Positions 17,627 to 26,541 of a stretch of DNA of 64,000 nt are shown piece by piece. The stretch's first letter is position 1, and every line of letters starts with the position of its first letter. Under the pieces are notes generated by a model. The model did not search any database, had not been told where the DNA came from, and saw only the letters and a list, made by a program, of their open reading frames with translations. This DNA is from an uncultured Lachnospiraceae bacterium (GTDB taxonomy: Bacteria > Bacillota > Clostridia > Lachnospirales > Lachnospiraceae): the NCBI GenBank assembly GCA_900548905.1, contig URMK01000018.1, positions 1 to 64,000 of the forward strand, given 5' to 3'. A program made the position numbers and the translations under genes.

Positions 17627-18001
17627 ATGGAAAAACAGGTTTTTGTATATGAATTTAAAGGACTGCAGCTGGGGCAGGTGAGTAAGGCTTTGGAGAAGCT
17701 GCCTTGTAAGATGAGGGTGGTGGAACGGGAAGAATACGGAATGCCGTTAGGGTATCTGGCAGGCCTGGAGGAAGGGCCTGCTGCGGGAAAGAAATATGAA
17801 GGCGCGGGGCTGGATCAGGAAATGGTGGTATTCTCCGGGTTTGTGGGAGAGGATATCGATAGGGTGCTGAAGGCGTTCCGCGAACATGGATTGGCGGGAG
17901 TGGGGCTGAAGGCGGTGGTGACGGAAACCAACAGGAGCTGGAACTCTTTGCAGTTGTTTGAGGAACTGAAAAAGGAGCATGCAATGATGCATGGAAAATA
18001 G
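17627..18001 (+). CDS. DUF3783 family protein
   Basis: A small 124-residue soluble protein matching DUF3783, common in Clostridia and without a known function. It has an N-terminal beta-rich half (KQVFVYEFKGLQLGQV) and a C-terminal half with the conserved VVFSGFVGEDIDRVLKAFREHG and VVTETNRSWNSLQLFEELKKEH. The Trp-Asn in TNRSWN is the best recognised family mark. Start ATG follows AGAAGGAGAG. It is monocistronic: the long hairpin lies before it and a hairpin with a T run after it. Confidence 0.85.
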   Translation: MEKQVFVYEFKGLQLGQVSKALEKLPCKMRVVEREEYGMPLGYLAGLEEGPAAGKKYEGAGLDQEMVVFSGFVGEDIDRVLKAFREHGLAGVGLKAVVTETNRSWNSLQLFEELKKEHAMMHGK

Positions 18002-18065
18002 GAGATCCGGTAAACCGCAGCAGGCTATATCAGGGAGCAATTCCCAGATATAAATACTGTATAAC

Positions 18066-18094
18066 AATCGCTTGCCATAAAATATTGCAAGCGA
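18066..18094 (+). terminator. Stem-loop after DUF3783 gene
   Basis: atcgcttgc and gcaagcgat form a 9-bp stem around an AT-rich loop, 65 bp after the stop codon. No T run follows directly. A second hairpin with a real T run (aaaaagga pairing with tcctttttt, 18166-18217) lies downstream and is the likelier terminator. Confidence 0.5.
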
Positions 18095-18165
18095 TGCCAA
18101 ATAAGAATAATGACGAAAAAAATGGTTTAAACCTTATGCTGACAGCATGAAAGCATAAAACAATG

Positions 18166-18217
18166 GAAAAAGGAGTGTGTGAAATTATCCATAATATTCC
18201 ACAATCCTTTTTTTGTT
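18166..18217 (+). terminator. Probable terminator
   Basis: AAAAAGGA at the 5' side pairs with TCCTTTTTTT at the 3' side, with further imperfect pairing of gtgtg and cacaa inside. The T run makes an intrinsic terminator likely. Confidence 0.55.
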
Positions 18218-18249
18218 TTGTTAAAAAACACGATTTATATAACAAGCGG

Positions 18250-18278
18250 TTGACATATAGAAGTTCCCATGCTATTAT
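18250..18278 (+). promoter_or_regulatory. Sigma-A promoter before lacI-type gene
   Basis: TTGACA at 18250-18255 and TATTAT at 18273-18278, 17-bp spacer. Between it and the LacI gene at 18626 are two hairpins, 18306-18329 (perfect 9-bp stem gatatcttc/gaagatatc) and 18346-18381 (10-bp stem ggggcgttcc/ggaatgcccc), so the transcript has a long structured leader or ends as a short RNA. The remaining 230 bp of this gap show nothing else. Confidence 0.65.
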
Positions 18279-18625
18279 CAAAACACAGTAAGACAACCCC
18301 CTCCTGATATCTTCTCCCCCGAAGATATCGTTATCATAAAAATATGGGGCGTTCCGATGGAAGTATCCGGAGGAATGCCCCACCCCCCCTTCATTTTATT
18401 CTGTCCGGATGGGTCAGCAAATGGCTCATGCGGCCTTTTTTATTCCCGCGGGCAACGGGGCGGAGTCAAGTCTGCCTATCATATATAGATGCCTCATCCC
18501 AATAATCCCCCCTATTGAAAAATGAAAAGCCATTTTGTAAAATAGATAAAAGAAACGAAACGACGAAACAACAGGCAGCGCATTTGCCGGGCTGTCTTAA
18601 AGGAAATGACAAAACGGAGGAAAGC

Positions 18626-19609
18626 ATGGCAACACTGAAGGACGTGGCAAAAGAAACCGGGCTTACCGTCAGTACGGTGTCCAGGGTATTAAATAATCGG
18701 GGATACATCAGCGCCCAGACACGGGAAAGGGTATATGAAGCTATGAAAAAGCTGAATTACCAGCCCAATGAGCTGGCGCGCTCCCTTTCCAAGCAGACTA
18801 CCAATACCGTTGGCGTTATTGTTCCCCACATTGATCATCCTTATTTTGCCAGACTGCTGAGCAGTCTGGAAACAGCGGCTTACCGGAATGGATATAAACT
18901 CCTGCTTTTTAATTCCAAGGACAGGGACGAAAAAGAGGATGAATATCTGGAAATGTGCAAGGGCAGCCGGGTGGCGGGGATCATTCTTTGCAGCGGCAGC
19001 GTGGATAGCCAGCGTTTCCGGGATCTGAATGTGCCGCTGGTGACGATTGAGCGCTTCCTGGAGCACGGGACCGCGGCGGTTGAGTGTGACAACAGGCAGG
19101 GAGGCCGTCTTGCCGCCAGGCACCTTCTGGAATGCGGCTGCGGGAATGTGATCTATCTCAGCGGGGAGAATGATGTGTCCATGCCTGCCGACGACAGGGC
19201 GCTGGGCTTTACGGAAATCTGCCGGCAGGAAGGCATACATTGCCTGGATCCGGGAAAAGAAATCGACGCCCGTCTTTATGCGTCCCTGGATTATCATACG
19301 TATATAGAGAAAATCCTGACGGAATATCCGGAGATTGACGGGATTTTCGCCAGCAGCGATGTCATTGCCGCCCAGGTTATCCAGATCTGCAGCAAAAAAG
19401 GGATTCGGATACCGGAGCAGATGAAGCTTGTCGGCTTTGACGACAGCAGTATAGCCTCCCTGACGACGCCAGGCATCACAACCATAAGGCAGCCTGTGCG
19501 GGAGATGGCCGAGCTGGCTGTCCAGATGATCGCCCGTGCGGAAAGAAAGGAAATTGTCCCGAACCGGACGACCCTCCCGGTTACGCTGATACGGCGGGGA
19601 ACGACCTGA
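18626..19609 (+). CDS. LacI-family transcriptional regulator of the sucrose locus
   Basis: A 327-residue LacI repressor. Residues 1-55 hold the HTH and hinge (ATLKDVAKETGLTVSTVSRVLN), followed by the periplasmic-binding-protein-like core with GVIVPHIDHPYFARLL and the C-terminal LTTPGITTIRQPVREMA block. The ATG at 18626 follows ACGGAGGAAAGC; the frame extends 37 codons further upstream without family match. It lies before the sugar ABC genes and GH32/sucrose phosphorylase in the same direction, and TGAATCGATTCA-type palindromes just downstream (19836-20033) are its probable operators. It may therefore be a ScrR/FruR-like repressor responding to sucrose or fructose; the ligand is inferred from context. 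Confidence 0.92.
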   Translation: MATLKDVAKETGLTVSTVSRVLNNRGYISAQTRERVYEAMKKLNYQPNELARSLSKQTTNTVGVIVPHIDHPYFARLLSSLETAAYRNGYKLLLFNSKDRDEKEDEYLEMCKGSRVAGIILCSGSVDSQRFRDLNVPLVTIERFLEHGTAAVECDNRQGGRLAARHLLECGCGNVIYLSGENDVSMPADDRALGFTEICRQEGIHCLDPGKEIDARLYASLDYHTYIEKILTEYPEIDGIFASSDVIAAQVIQICSKKGIRIPEQMKLVGFDDSSIASLTTPGITTIRQPVREMAELAVQMIARAERKEIVPNRTTLPVTLIRRGTT

Positions 19610-19630
19610 CGAACGGCAGCCGTAAGGACA

Positions 19631-19666
19631 GCCGGAGGCCGGCTGTGGTACCTCCGGCCTCTTTTT
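19631..19666 (+). terminator. Rho-independent terminator after lacI-type gene
   Basis: gccggagg (19631-19638) pairs with cctccggc (19651-19658), followed by ctcttttttc. It separates the regulator gene from the transporter operon. Confidence 0.8.
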
Positions 19667-19835
19667 TCTTTATTTTCTGATAACATATCTTATATTCTTC
19701 CGGATAACCGCATAAGCAAATGGCAGCGGTGGTGCTGTTTTTTCCGGATTCCTTATAACAGAACGAAAGCAGATAACGGTTCAATACCTTCCCCGGTCAT
19801 CCCGGTATAGGAACAGTGAGAAAGTGAAAAATTAG

Positions 19836-19892
19836 TGAATCGATTCATGAAATAATGCACAAATAGCATCAAATTATTTATGAATCGTTTTA
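19836..19892. promoter_or_regulatory. Upstream LacI-type operators
   Basis: TGAATCGATTCA at 19836-19847 is a perfect 12-bp palindrome with a central CG, as LacI-family operators have. A related half-degenerate site TGAATCGTTTTA lies at 19881-19892. Both are 90-150 bp upstream of the promoter at 19981 and could act by DNA looping with the downstream operator. Confidence 0.6.
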
Positions 19893-19980
19893 TATTTCCA
19901 AATTGCACAAATAATGAACTGAGTTTTAGTCCTATTTTAATAAACATATAATATTTGAACAAAAAAATAAAAAAAAGATG

Positions 19981-20033
19981 TTGACAATTACAGAGTGGGA
20001 TGTTATTGTGTAATTACGATATGAAACGATTCA
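19981..20033 (+). promoter_or_regulatory. Promoter and operator of the sucrose transporter operon
   Basis: TTGACA at 19981-19986 and TATTGT at 20004-20009 with 17-bp spacing. TGAAACGATTCA at 20022-20033 covers the expected start of transcription, the classical position for repression by a LacI-family protein. The rest of the 520-bp gap (19670-19980) is AT-rich and contains the upstream operators. Confidence 0.75.
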
Positions 20034-20131
20034 AGTTCATACAAACGTTATCATCACCAAGCGAAAAACAAGAGGAATGAATACGCTGCAGAACGACAGG
20101 ATATGCAGCACAACTTTAAGGAGGAATGAAG

Positions 20132-21490
20132 ATGAAGAAGAAATTACTCAGTGCAGTTCTTTCCGTTGCCATGATAGCTACAGTGCTTGCAGGCTGCGGC
20201 GGAAGCGGGTCTTCCACGGCAGAGAGCACAGGAGCCGGAGAGAGCGCGGCAGCCGGTACGGCAGAAGAAGGAAGTTCCGCAGCTTCCGCGAATGTCTCTA
20301 CAGAAGGTGTGAAGATTACCGTTCTGAATACCAAGAGTGAGATTCAGACACAGTGGGAGGAGCTTGCCGCACAGTATAAAGAGCTCACCGGCGTGGATGT
20401 GGAGGTTTCCGTAACGGTAGGTGATTCCCCTTCCCAGGATATCACCAAGAGATATGCTTCCGGTGAAGTGCCCACCATCTTTATGGGTGACATCCAGGAT
20501 ATCATCATGCTGGATGAATATGCGCTGGACCTTTCCAATGAAGACTGGGCTAAGGACGGCGGTTCCGATTATGGCTGCAACTACAACGGAAGACTGATTG
20601 GTTTCCCTTTCTGTATCGAAGCACGCGGCCTTATGTACAATAAGACGGCAATCGAAGCAGCTACCGGAGAGACCTTCGACCCGACAAGCATTAAATCACT
20701 GGATGACCTGACAGCGCTGCTTGATAAGCTGGTTGCAGGCGGAATGGAAACACCGGTTGCCCTGAACATGGAAGACTGGTCTCTGGGCGGACATTACCTC
20801 ACCCAGGTATATGAAGAGCAGGACGGCACCCTGGAAGGCGCTACCGCATTCATTGAAAGCCTGAAAGCCGGAAATGAAGATTTAAAGAGCAATGCAAGAT
20901 GGAATTCCCTGATGGATACCTTTGATGTATTAATGAAATACAACATGAATGCCGGGGATCCTCTGGCAGCCGATTATAATAACAACGCTGTTTCCCTGGC
21001 AGAAGGCGACATCGCATTCTGGTTCAACGGAAACTGGGCATGGGCGGAGATGTCCGACTTTGCGGTAGAAGGAAGCGAATACGGCATTATGCCGGTAGCC
21101 CAGCCTGACAGCTCCAATGGAGCCGTAGACAAACTGGCAGGCGGCGCAAGCAAATACTGCATGATTGATACCAAATACAACAGCGAAGCACAGCAGCAGG
21201 CGGCAAAGGATTTCCTGAACTGGCTTGTATATAATGAAAAAGGACAGGATTTCCTTGTGAACCAGTGTAACCTTGTTCCCGCTTTCTCAAACATCTCCCT
21301 GGAAGTGGTAAACCCGATGGGACGTTCCGTACAGTCTTACGCTAACGAAGGCAACCTGATTCCCGGATATCCGGAATACCCCGGAGACCATTGGAAAGAG
21401 ATGGGCGCTGAAATGCAGAAATACCTGGGAGGCCAGGAAACAAGAGACCAGTTGGCGGACAACATTGCAGCATATTGGAAGGCACAATAG
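20132..21490 (+). CDS. Sugar ABC transporter substrate-binding lipoprotein
   Basis: A 452-residue family 1 extracellular solute-binding protein. The signal peptide ends in the lipobox VLAGC with the lipidated Cys at residue 22, followed by a Ser/Gly/Ala/Glu linker to about residue 50. The mature part has the usual oligosaccharide-binding layout, including ALNMEDWSLGGHYLTQ, DIAFWFNGNWAWAEM and a C-terminal domain ending QLADNIAAYWKAQ. AAGGAGG sits 8 bp before the ATG at 20132; the ATG at 20126 is too close to it. It heads an operon with two permeases; no ATPase gene is present, as is common in Clostridia that share one MsmK-type ATPase. The cargo is probably sucrose or fructo-oligosaccharides, from the downstream enzymes. 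Confidence 0.92.
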   Translation: MKKKLLSAVLSVAMIATVLAGCGGSGSSTAESTGAGESAAAGTAEEGSSAASANVSTEGVKITVLNTKSEIQTQWEELAAQYKELTGVDVEVSVTVGDSPSQDITKRYASGEVPTIFMGDIQDIIMLDEYALDLSNEDWAKDGGSDYGCNYNGRLIGFPFCIEARGLMYNKTAIEAATGETFDPTSIKSLDDLTALLDKLVAGGMETPVALNMEDWSLGGHYLTQVYEEQDGTLEGATAFIESLKAGNEDLKSNARWNSLMDTFDVLMKYNMNAGDPLAADYNNNAVSLAEGDIAFWFNGNWAWAEMSDFAVEGSEYGIMPVAQPDSSNGAVDKLAGGASKYCMIDTKYNSEAQQQAAKDFLNWLVYNEKGQDFLVNQCNLVPAFSNISLEVVNPMGRSVQSYANEGNLIPGYPEYPGDHWKEMGAEMQKYLGGQETRDQLADNIAAYWKAQ

Positions 21491-21529
21491 TTCATGCGTA
21501 ATCCCGAGTGAAATATAGCGGAAAACGAG

Positions 21530-21562
21530 GGGCCGGATCTGAAAGGGTCCGGCCCTTTGTGC
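21530..21562 (+). terminator. Attenuating hairpin between binding protein and permeases
   Basis: gggccgga and tccggccc form a stem followed by tttgtg. The short T run suggests partial termination, which would give more binding protein than permease. The rest of the 255-bp gap has small hairpins and no gene. Confidence 0.55.
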
Positions 21563-21745
21563 GGGAACGTATATAAAACAGCCGTTATGTAAGCCCGCTG
21601 AAGCAGGCCGCCTGTGAAAAGCAGGCAGCTTACCACAACCCCTTCCATACCCGGTTTACCGGGAAGTACCATGTATAAAAGCAACCAGGCCGAAAGGCCG
21701 TCAAAACTGTGTAAGCTAAGCTTTCACAGTAAGCGGGAGGTAATT

Positions 21746-22630
21746 ATGCAGAATCAAAATAAGTTCCATTACAAAGCGATGATGTTTCTCAGCTTTGCGG
21801 GCCCTGCTGTTATTCTGTTTTCAGCAGTAGTCATTGTACCATTTATATTCGGTCTGTACCTGACCTTTACGGGATGGGACGGTATTTCCAGCAGCATCCC
21901 TTTTGTAGGGCTGGAAAATTACTTCGCCCTGTTCAAAGACGGAAGCTTCTGGGTGTCACTTGGCAGAACCATCCTGTATGCATTTATCGCCGTTATTCTT
22001 GCCAACGTGGTGGCCTTCGGACTGGCTTACCTGGTTACGAGCAAGATAAAAGGAAGCAATTTCTTCCGGGCGGCTTTTTTTACCCCCAACCTGATTGGCG
22101 GTATCGTACTCGGTTATATCTGGCAGTTTGTGTTCAAACAGGCTATCCTTGTTATCGGTGAGGCCACAGGCATCAGCCTGTTCTCCACCTCCTGGCTGTC
22201 CGATCCCTTCAAGGCTTTCTGGGCTTTGGTAATCGTAACGGTATGGCAGCTGTCAGGCTACCTGATGCTGATTTATATCGCGGGCCTCATGGGAGTCTCC
22301 GAGGATCTGAAGGAAGCCGCTAAAATCGACGGCTGCGATGAAAAGAAAACCACACGCTACATCACCCTTCCCATGATGGCGGGCACCTTTACCATCTGTT
22401 TCTTCCTGGCTATCACAAGGGCGTTCGTGACCTACGATGTAAACATTTCCCTGACGGAAGGCGGCCCTTACGGTTCCACCACACTGGCTGCCATGTATGT
22501 GTATAATATGGCCTTCTCCTCCAAGAAATACGGTCTGGGCCAGGCGGAAGCTTTGATATTGTTCCTCGTAATCGCTATTATTGCCGTAACCCAGGCGTTC
22601 ATCGGAAAGAGTAAGGAGGTAGAAGCATAA
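21746..22630 (+). CDS. Carbohydrate ABC transporter permease (MalF/UgpA type)
   Basis: A 294-residue permease with six predicted membrane helices. The first is at about 12-35 (FLSFAGPAVILFSAVVIVPF), and the cytoplasmic EAA loop reads LKEAAKIDGCDEKKTTRYITLP near residues 193-214, which contacts the ATPase. The start is the ATG at 21746 after GGGAGG; the frame extends 44 codons upstream through intergenic hairpin sequence and should not be used. The stop overlaps the start of the second permease by one base (TAATG), showing translational coupling. Confidence 0.92.
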   Translation: MQNQNKFHYKAMMFLSFAGPAVILFSAVVIVPFIFGLYLTFTGWDGISSSIPFVGLENYFALFKDGSFWVSLGRTILYAFIAVILANVVAFGLAYLVTSKIKGSNFFRAAFFTPNLIGGIVLGYIWQFVFKQAILVIGEATGISLFSTSWLSDPFKAFWALVIVTVWQLSGYLMLIYIAGLMGVSEDLKEAAKIDGCDEKKTTRYITLPMMAGTFTICFFLAITRAFVTYDVNISLTEGGPYGSTTLAAMYVYNMAFSSKKYGLGQAEALILFLVIAIIAVTQAFIGKSKEVEA

Positions 22631-23490
22631 TGGATCTGAATACAAAAGGATTTATTAAGAAAAAAGTCTCTTTCGTATTAAAAATGATAGTGCTGACAGC
22701 CTGCTTTATCATTTACATGTTCCCTTTTGTTATGGTGGTAATCAACTCCTTCAAAACGAAAAGAGATATTATCAAGGAACCTCTTGCCCTGATAGGGACA
22801 AACGGGGCATCTGTAGCCAACTATGTGGAAGCCTTCACTAAGATGAATTTCCCCAGGACGTTTATGAATTCCCTGTGCATTACCGGAATCAGCGTCCTGC
22901 TGATCATCATTGTTTCCTCTATGTGCGCCTATATTTTCGTGCGTACGGATTATAAGCTGAATAAGATATTCTTCTCCCTGATGATCGCGTCTATGGTTAT
23001 CCCTTTCCAGGTAATCATGATTCCTCTGGTTTCCATTTACGGCGGGCAGCTTCACCTGCTCAACCACAGGCTGACGCTGATTCTGATGCATGTGGGATTT
23101 TCCACGGCCATGTCGGTATTCATGTATCACGGTTTTATCAAGAGCAGTATTCCGCTTTCGCTGGAGGAAGCGGCGCGGCTGGACGGATGCTCCAGGCATC
23201 AGACCTTTTTCCAGATCGTGCTCCCGCTGCTTAAGCCCACTACGGCGACCCTGGTTATCCTGTATGCCATGGGGCTTTGGAACGACTTTTTGCTCCCGTC
23301 CCTGGTACTCACCAAAAAAGAGCTGTACACGCTGCCTATTGCCACACAGATGTTCTACGGAACCTATTCTTCGGATCTGGGGCTGATTATGGCATCCCTG
23401 ATCATGGTGGTTATTCCGGTTATCATTCTGTATCTGTTCCTGCAGAAATACATTATTGCAGGTGTGGTTGCCGGTGCGGTGAAATCCTGA
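22630..23490 (+). CDS. Carbohydrate ABC transporter permease (MalG type)
   Basis: A 286-residue second permease with six predicted helices. The N-terminal part has YMFPFVMVVINSFKTKRDI, typical of MalG-type subunits, and the EAA loop reads LEEAARLDGCSRHQTFFQIVLP near residue 178-199. It pairs with the MalF-type protein just upstream. The C-terminal tail ends in IIAGVVAGAVKS, the family's usual ending. With the lipoprotein upstream it forms a CUT1-type importer for a di- or oligosaccharide. Confidence 0.92.
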   Translation: MDLNTKGFIKKKVSFVLKMIVLTACFIIYMFPFVMVVINSFKTKRDIIKEPLALIGTNGASVANYVEAFTKMNFPRTFMNSLCITGISVLLIIIVSSMCAYIFVRTDYKLNKIFFSLMIASMVIPFQVIMIPLVSIYGGQLHLLNHRLTLILMHVGFSTAMSVFMYHGFIKSSIPLSLEEAARLDGCSRHQTFFQIVLPLLKPTTATLVILYAMGLWNDFLLPSLVLTKKELYTLPIATQMFYGTYSSDLGLIMASLIMVVIPVIILYLFLQKYIIAGVVAGAVKS

Positions 23491-23619
23491 CAGCAATATG
23501 AAACTAAGATTTCCCCGGGTCCGGCCGGGATACCGGGGAGGAAAAGGAGGCAGACGTCATAGCACAGCTGCACTGCAGTTTTTTTGGTTTATAAAAAACA
23601 GATTGTAATAAATTGTTGA

Positions 23620-23648
23620 TTGCCATTACAGTGATTGCAGGGTATCAT
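23620..23648 (+). promoter_or_regulatory. Promoter of the second lacI-type gene
   Basis: TTGCCA at 23620-23625 and TATCAT at 23643-23648 with a 17-bp spacer, 63 bp before the start codon. It would allow the catabolic part of the locus to be transcribed separately from the transporter. Confidence 0.55.
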
Positions 23649-23710
23649 GAGTAGAAGTAAGTTAACTCTCCGCAGCAAGCTTACGGAAGATTCACTGGGA
23701 GGTAGAGAAA

Positions 23711-24700
23711 ATGGTAACGATTAAAGAGGTTGCGGCAGATGCCGGCGTATCAGTGGGAACGGTGTCCAAGGTGCTGAACAATATGTATGTAAAAGCGGAT
23801 AACAGACGCAGGGTGGAGGAATCCATCCGCAGGCTGGGGTATCAGGTGAATACGTATGCCCGGGGACTGAAGGCGCAGCAGACTTTTACGGTAGCTATTA
23901 TTGTGCCGGATTTGATCAATCCCTTTTTCGCCCTGCTGGTAAATTATGTGGAACAGGTGCTGGCGGCTATCGGATATAAGCTTCTGGTATGCAACTCCCA
24001 CTGTAATGCGGACAGGGAACTGGCCTATATCAACATGGCCAAACAGAATAAAGTGGACGGCCTCATAGCCGTGACCTACAGCAATACGGATGAATACCTG
24101 GAAGCGGATATGCCCTTTGTATCCATCGACAGGCATTTTAAGCACCAGATATGCTGTGTATCCAGCGATAATGAAATGGGAGGCCGCCTGGCGGCTGAAA
24201 AATTTATCCATACAGGTTGTAAAAATGTAATCTATATCCGTAACGGATCCAATCTGGAGGGTGAGACCCTGAAAAGGGGGAAGGCCTTTGTGGACACCTG
24301 TATGCAGGGCGGCGTGGAGGCTGCGCGCATGGATTTCGGCGAAGAAACCACCCTGTCCAAGCACCAGATGGAACGAATCGTAGGATTCCTGAAGCAGTGT
24401 GTCAAAAACGGGGCTATGCTGTATGACGGTATTTTTACCAGTTCCGATGTCCATGCCATCGTGGTATTGAAGCAGCTGACGGAAATGGGGATCCGGGTGC
24501 CGGAGGATGTGCAGATTATCGGCTATGACGGTATGCGCATCCTGAATGTGGGTGATTATCCGGTATCCAGCATCGCCCAGCCTGTAAAGGAAATGGCGGT
24601 TACCTGTGTGGATACGCTGATAAAGCTCATTGAAAAGAAGCCTGTGGAAAGGCGGATTATCCTGCCTGTTACTTTTGTGGAGGGCGGGACGACAAGATAA
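23711..24700 (+). CDS. Second LacI-family transcriptional regulator
   Basis: A 329-residue LacI regulator. The HTH is at residues 1-50 (VTIKEVAADAGVSVGTVSKVLNNMYVKADNRRRVEES) and the effector-binding core follows (IIVPDLINPFFALLV, FTSSDVHAI, C-terminal SIAQPVKEMAVTCVDTLIKLI). It is clearly diverged from the LacI gene at 18626 and so probably recognises a different signal or operator. It lies 18 bp before the GH32 gene and is likely cotranscribed with GH32 and sucrose phosphorylase. Two LacI genes in one sucrose locus may let transporter and enzyme genes respond to different sugars, for instance sucrose against fructose. Confidence 0.92.
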   Translation: MVTIKEVAADAGVSVGTVSKVLNNMYVKADNRRRVEESIRRLGYQVNTYARGLKAQQTFTVAIIVPDLINPFFALLVNYVEQVLAAIGYKLLVCNSHCNADRELAYINMAKQNKVDGLIAVTYSNTDEYLEADMPFVSIDRHFKHQICCVSSDNEMGGRLAAEKFIHTGCKNVIYIRNGSNLEGETLKRGKAFVDTCMQGGVEAARMDFGEETTLSKHQMERIVGFLKQCVKNGAMLYDGIFTSSDVHAIVVLKQLTEMGIRVPEDVQIIGYDGMRILNVGDYPVSSIAQPVKEMAVTCVDTLIKLIEKKPVERRIILPVTFVEGGTTR

Positions 24701-24718
24701 AACGAAGGATGCGACGGG

Positions 24719-26449
24719 ATGAGATATCTGATAAGTGAACATGGAGAAAAGCCCTTTCTTTTCGCTCCGGTGAACCGGGCCGCCGGGCTGGTGAATCTGC
24801 GTATTTTTGCGGACGGACAGGTGGTTGATGAGCAGTCCCTTCGGATAGGGGAGCCTGCAGAAATGCTTGCCGCATTTTCCCTGGAAGCCTTCCGGGGGCA
24901 GCGGATAGAGGCGGAATTTTTTGATGATGACAAGACGGAGGAGCATCCGGAACTGTCGGCCCTGCTTTTTACAGGCGATAGGGAAACGGAAGAAGCGCCG
25001 CTGGATAATACCCGGAGACCGTTGATCCATTATACCTGTAAAAAAGGGTTTTTGAATGACCCAAATGGTCTTCTGTACTATGACGGCTGGTATCATATGT
25101 TTTACCAGTACAATCCCTACGGGGTAACCCACGGCAATACCTGCTGGGGGCATGCCAGAAGCCGGGACTGCCTGCACTGGGAGGAGCTTGCACCTGCCAT
25201 ATGGGCCGACCGTGAGGATGGATGCATCTTCTCGGGAAGCGGCGTGGTGGATTATGACAACACATCGGGCCTGAAGGACGGGGAGGCGGCCCCGATTCTG
25301 CTTTTTTATACGGCTACTGGGTACCGTTTCCCGCCCCGCAGATATTTTGACCATAATTTTGATGCTTTTTTCCTGGAGCATAGCAGCACGCCCTTTACAA
25401 AGCAGGGGATAGCCTGCAGCACGGACGGCGGCAGAAGCTTCCGGAAATATGAGAATAACCCGGTGCTGACGCAGCGGGCGGTACTGAACAGGGATCCGAA
25501 GGTGGTTTGGGTTCCTTCCCTGAAGGCGTGGGTAATGCTCCTGTTCCTGCAGGATCATACGTACCAGTTTTTTTATTCCGAAAACCTCCTGGACTGGGAG
25601 GACGGCGAAAGGATATCGCTGGAAGACTGCGGGGAGTGTCCGGATCTGTTCTCCCTTCCTTTAGGCCCGGATAGTACGGTAAACCGTGCCGATGTGATGG
25701 AAAAAGAGAAAAAGTGGATTCTTTGGGGAGCGCCCGGGAATTACAAGATAGGCCATTTTGAAGGAAGGCATTTCGAACCGGAAACGGGACTGATCCGGGG
25801 CTGGTGCATGGAAAATGGGAAATATGCTTCCGGCGGTGCTTTCGCAGGCTATGCGCCCCAGACCTTTTACGGGCTGCCGGGAGGGCGGGTCCTCCAGCTG
25901 TACTGGATAACGGAAGGCTTTGAGGGAGCCGGCTTTGCATCCTGCATGAGCCTTCCCGTGGAGCTGTCCCTGGTGTCCGGGCCGGCGGGGCCGCGGCTTA
26001 GGTTTCAGCCCTGTGAAGAGACAAAAAGCCTCCGGCGCGCGCAAAGGAGCTTCCATGGAATCACGACGGAAGGGCTTTTGACGGAAGGGGCTGCAGGAGA
26101 AGCCTTTGAGCTTGAACTGCGTGCCGCAATGGGTGCGCGGGGCAGAATTGTGCTGTCGGTTAGAGGAATACTCCTGATTTATGACCGGGAGGACGGGCGT
26201 TTTATCTGCCCCTCCGGAAACTATGAGATCGGCCGGCACAAGGACGTGCTGGAGCTTCGCATATGGGCGGATCGGGGCGTTATGGAACTATATACGGCGG
26301 ACGGCAGCTTCCATACCATGATTGCCGCTGAAGCGGGAAAACGTGCCAGGGATGCGGCTGTGATGGAATGCAGGGATGCCAGCCTGTCAGGAAATCTGTG
26401 GGAGCTTGCTTCCATATGGGAACGCTCCCCGTCGCCGGAGATTGTTTAG
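24719..26449 (+). CDS. GH32 beta-fructosidase (invertase/levanase-like)
   Basis: A 576-residue glycoside hydrolase family 32 enzyme that releases fructose from sucrose or fructans. The nucleophile D114 is in FLNDPNG, the transition-state stabilising D259 in RDPKV, and the acid/base E306 in GECPDLF, all in the right order in the five-bladed propeller (about 100-400). A beta-sandwich domain follows (about 420-570). An extra N-terminal domain of about 95 residues precedes the propeller, as in some exo-levanases. No signal peptide or anchor is seen, so the enzyme is cytoplasmic and acts on imported sugars. Weak GAAGGA precedes the start. Confidence 0.93.
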   Translation: MRYLISEHGEKPFLFAPVNRAAGLVNLRIFADGQVVDEQSLRIGEPAEMLAAFSLEAFRGQRIEAEFFDDDKTEEHPELSALLFTGDRETEEAPLDNTRRPLIHYTCKKGFLNDPNGLLYYDGWYHMFYQYNPYGVTHGNTCWGHARSRDCLHWEELAPAIWADREDGCIFSGSGVVDYDNTSGLKDGEAAPILLFYTATGYRFPPRRYFDHNFDAFFLEHSSTPFTKQGIACSTDGGRSFRKYENNPVLTQRAVLNRDPKVVWVPSLKAWVMLLFLQDHTYQFFYSENLLDWEDGERISLEDCGECPDLFSLPLGPDSTVNRADVMEKEKKWILWGAPGNYKIGHFEGRHFEPETGLIRGWCMENGKYASGGAFAGYAPQTFYGLPGGRVLQLYWITEGFEGAGFASCMSLPVELSLVSGPAGPRLRFQPCEETKSLRRAQRSFHGITTEGLLTEGAAGEAFELELRAAMGARGRIVLSVRGILLIYDREDGRFICPSGNYEIGRHKDVLELRIWADRGVMELYTADGSFHTMIAAEAGKRARDAAVMECRDASLSGNLWELASIWERSPSPEIV

Positions 26450-26465
26450 GATGGATTTTGCAGGA
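26447..26465 (+). repeat. Fragment of dispersed repeat
   Basis: aggatggattttgca here equals the 3' end of dispersed repeat copies at 3491 and 12306. It begins at the stop codon of the GH32 gene. The match is short, so chance is possible. Confidence 0.35.
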
Positions 26466-26541
26466 ACGGGGAAGGGCCGGAGTGTTACGGGTTACCTTTT
26501 CTTTACCATATCAGTTTGTAATTGCAGAAAGGCGGTAAAAA

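Noticed and set aside
23750..25558. 602-codon minus-strand frame opposite the LacI and GH32 genes
   Set aside because: Long only because of high-GC codon bias of the genes on the plus strand; the plus-strand genes have complete catalytic and DNA-binding motifs.
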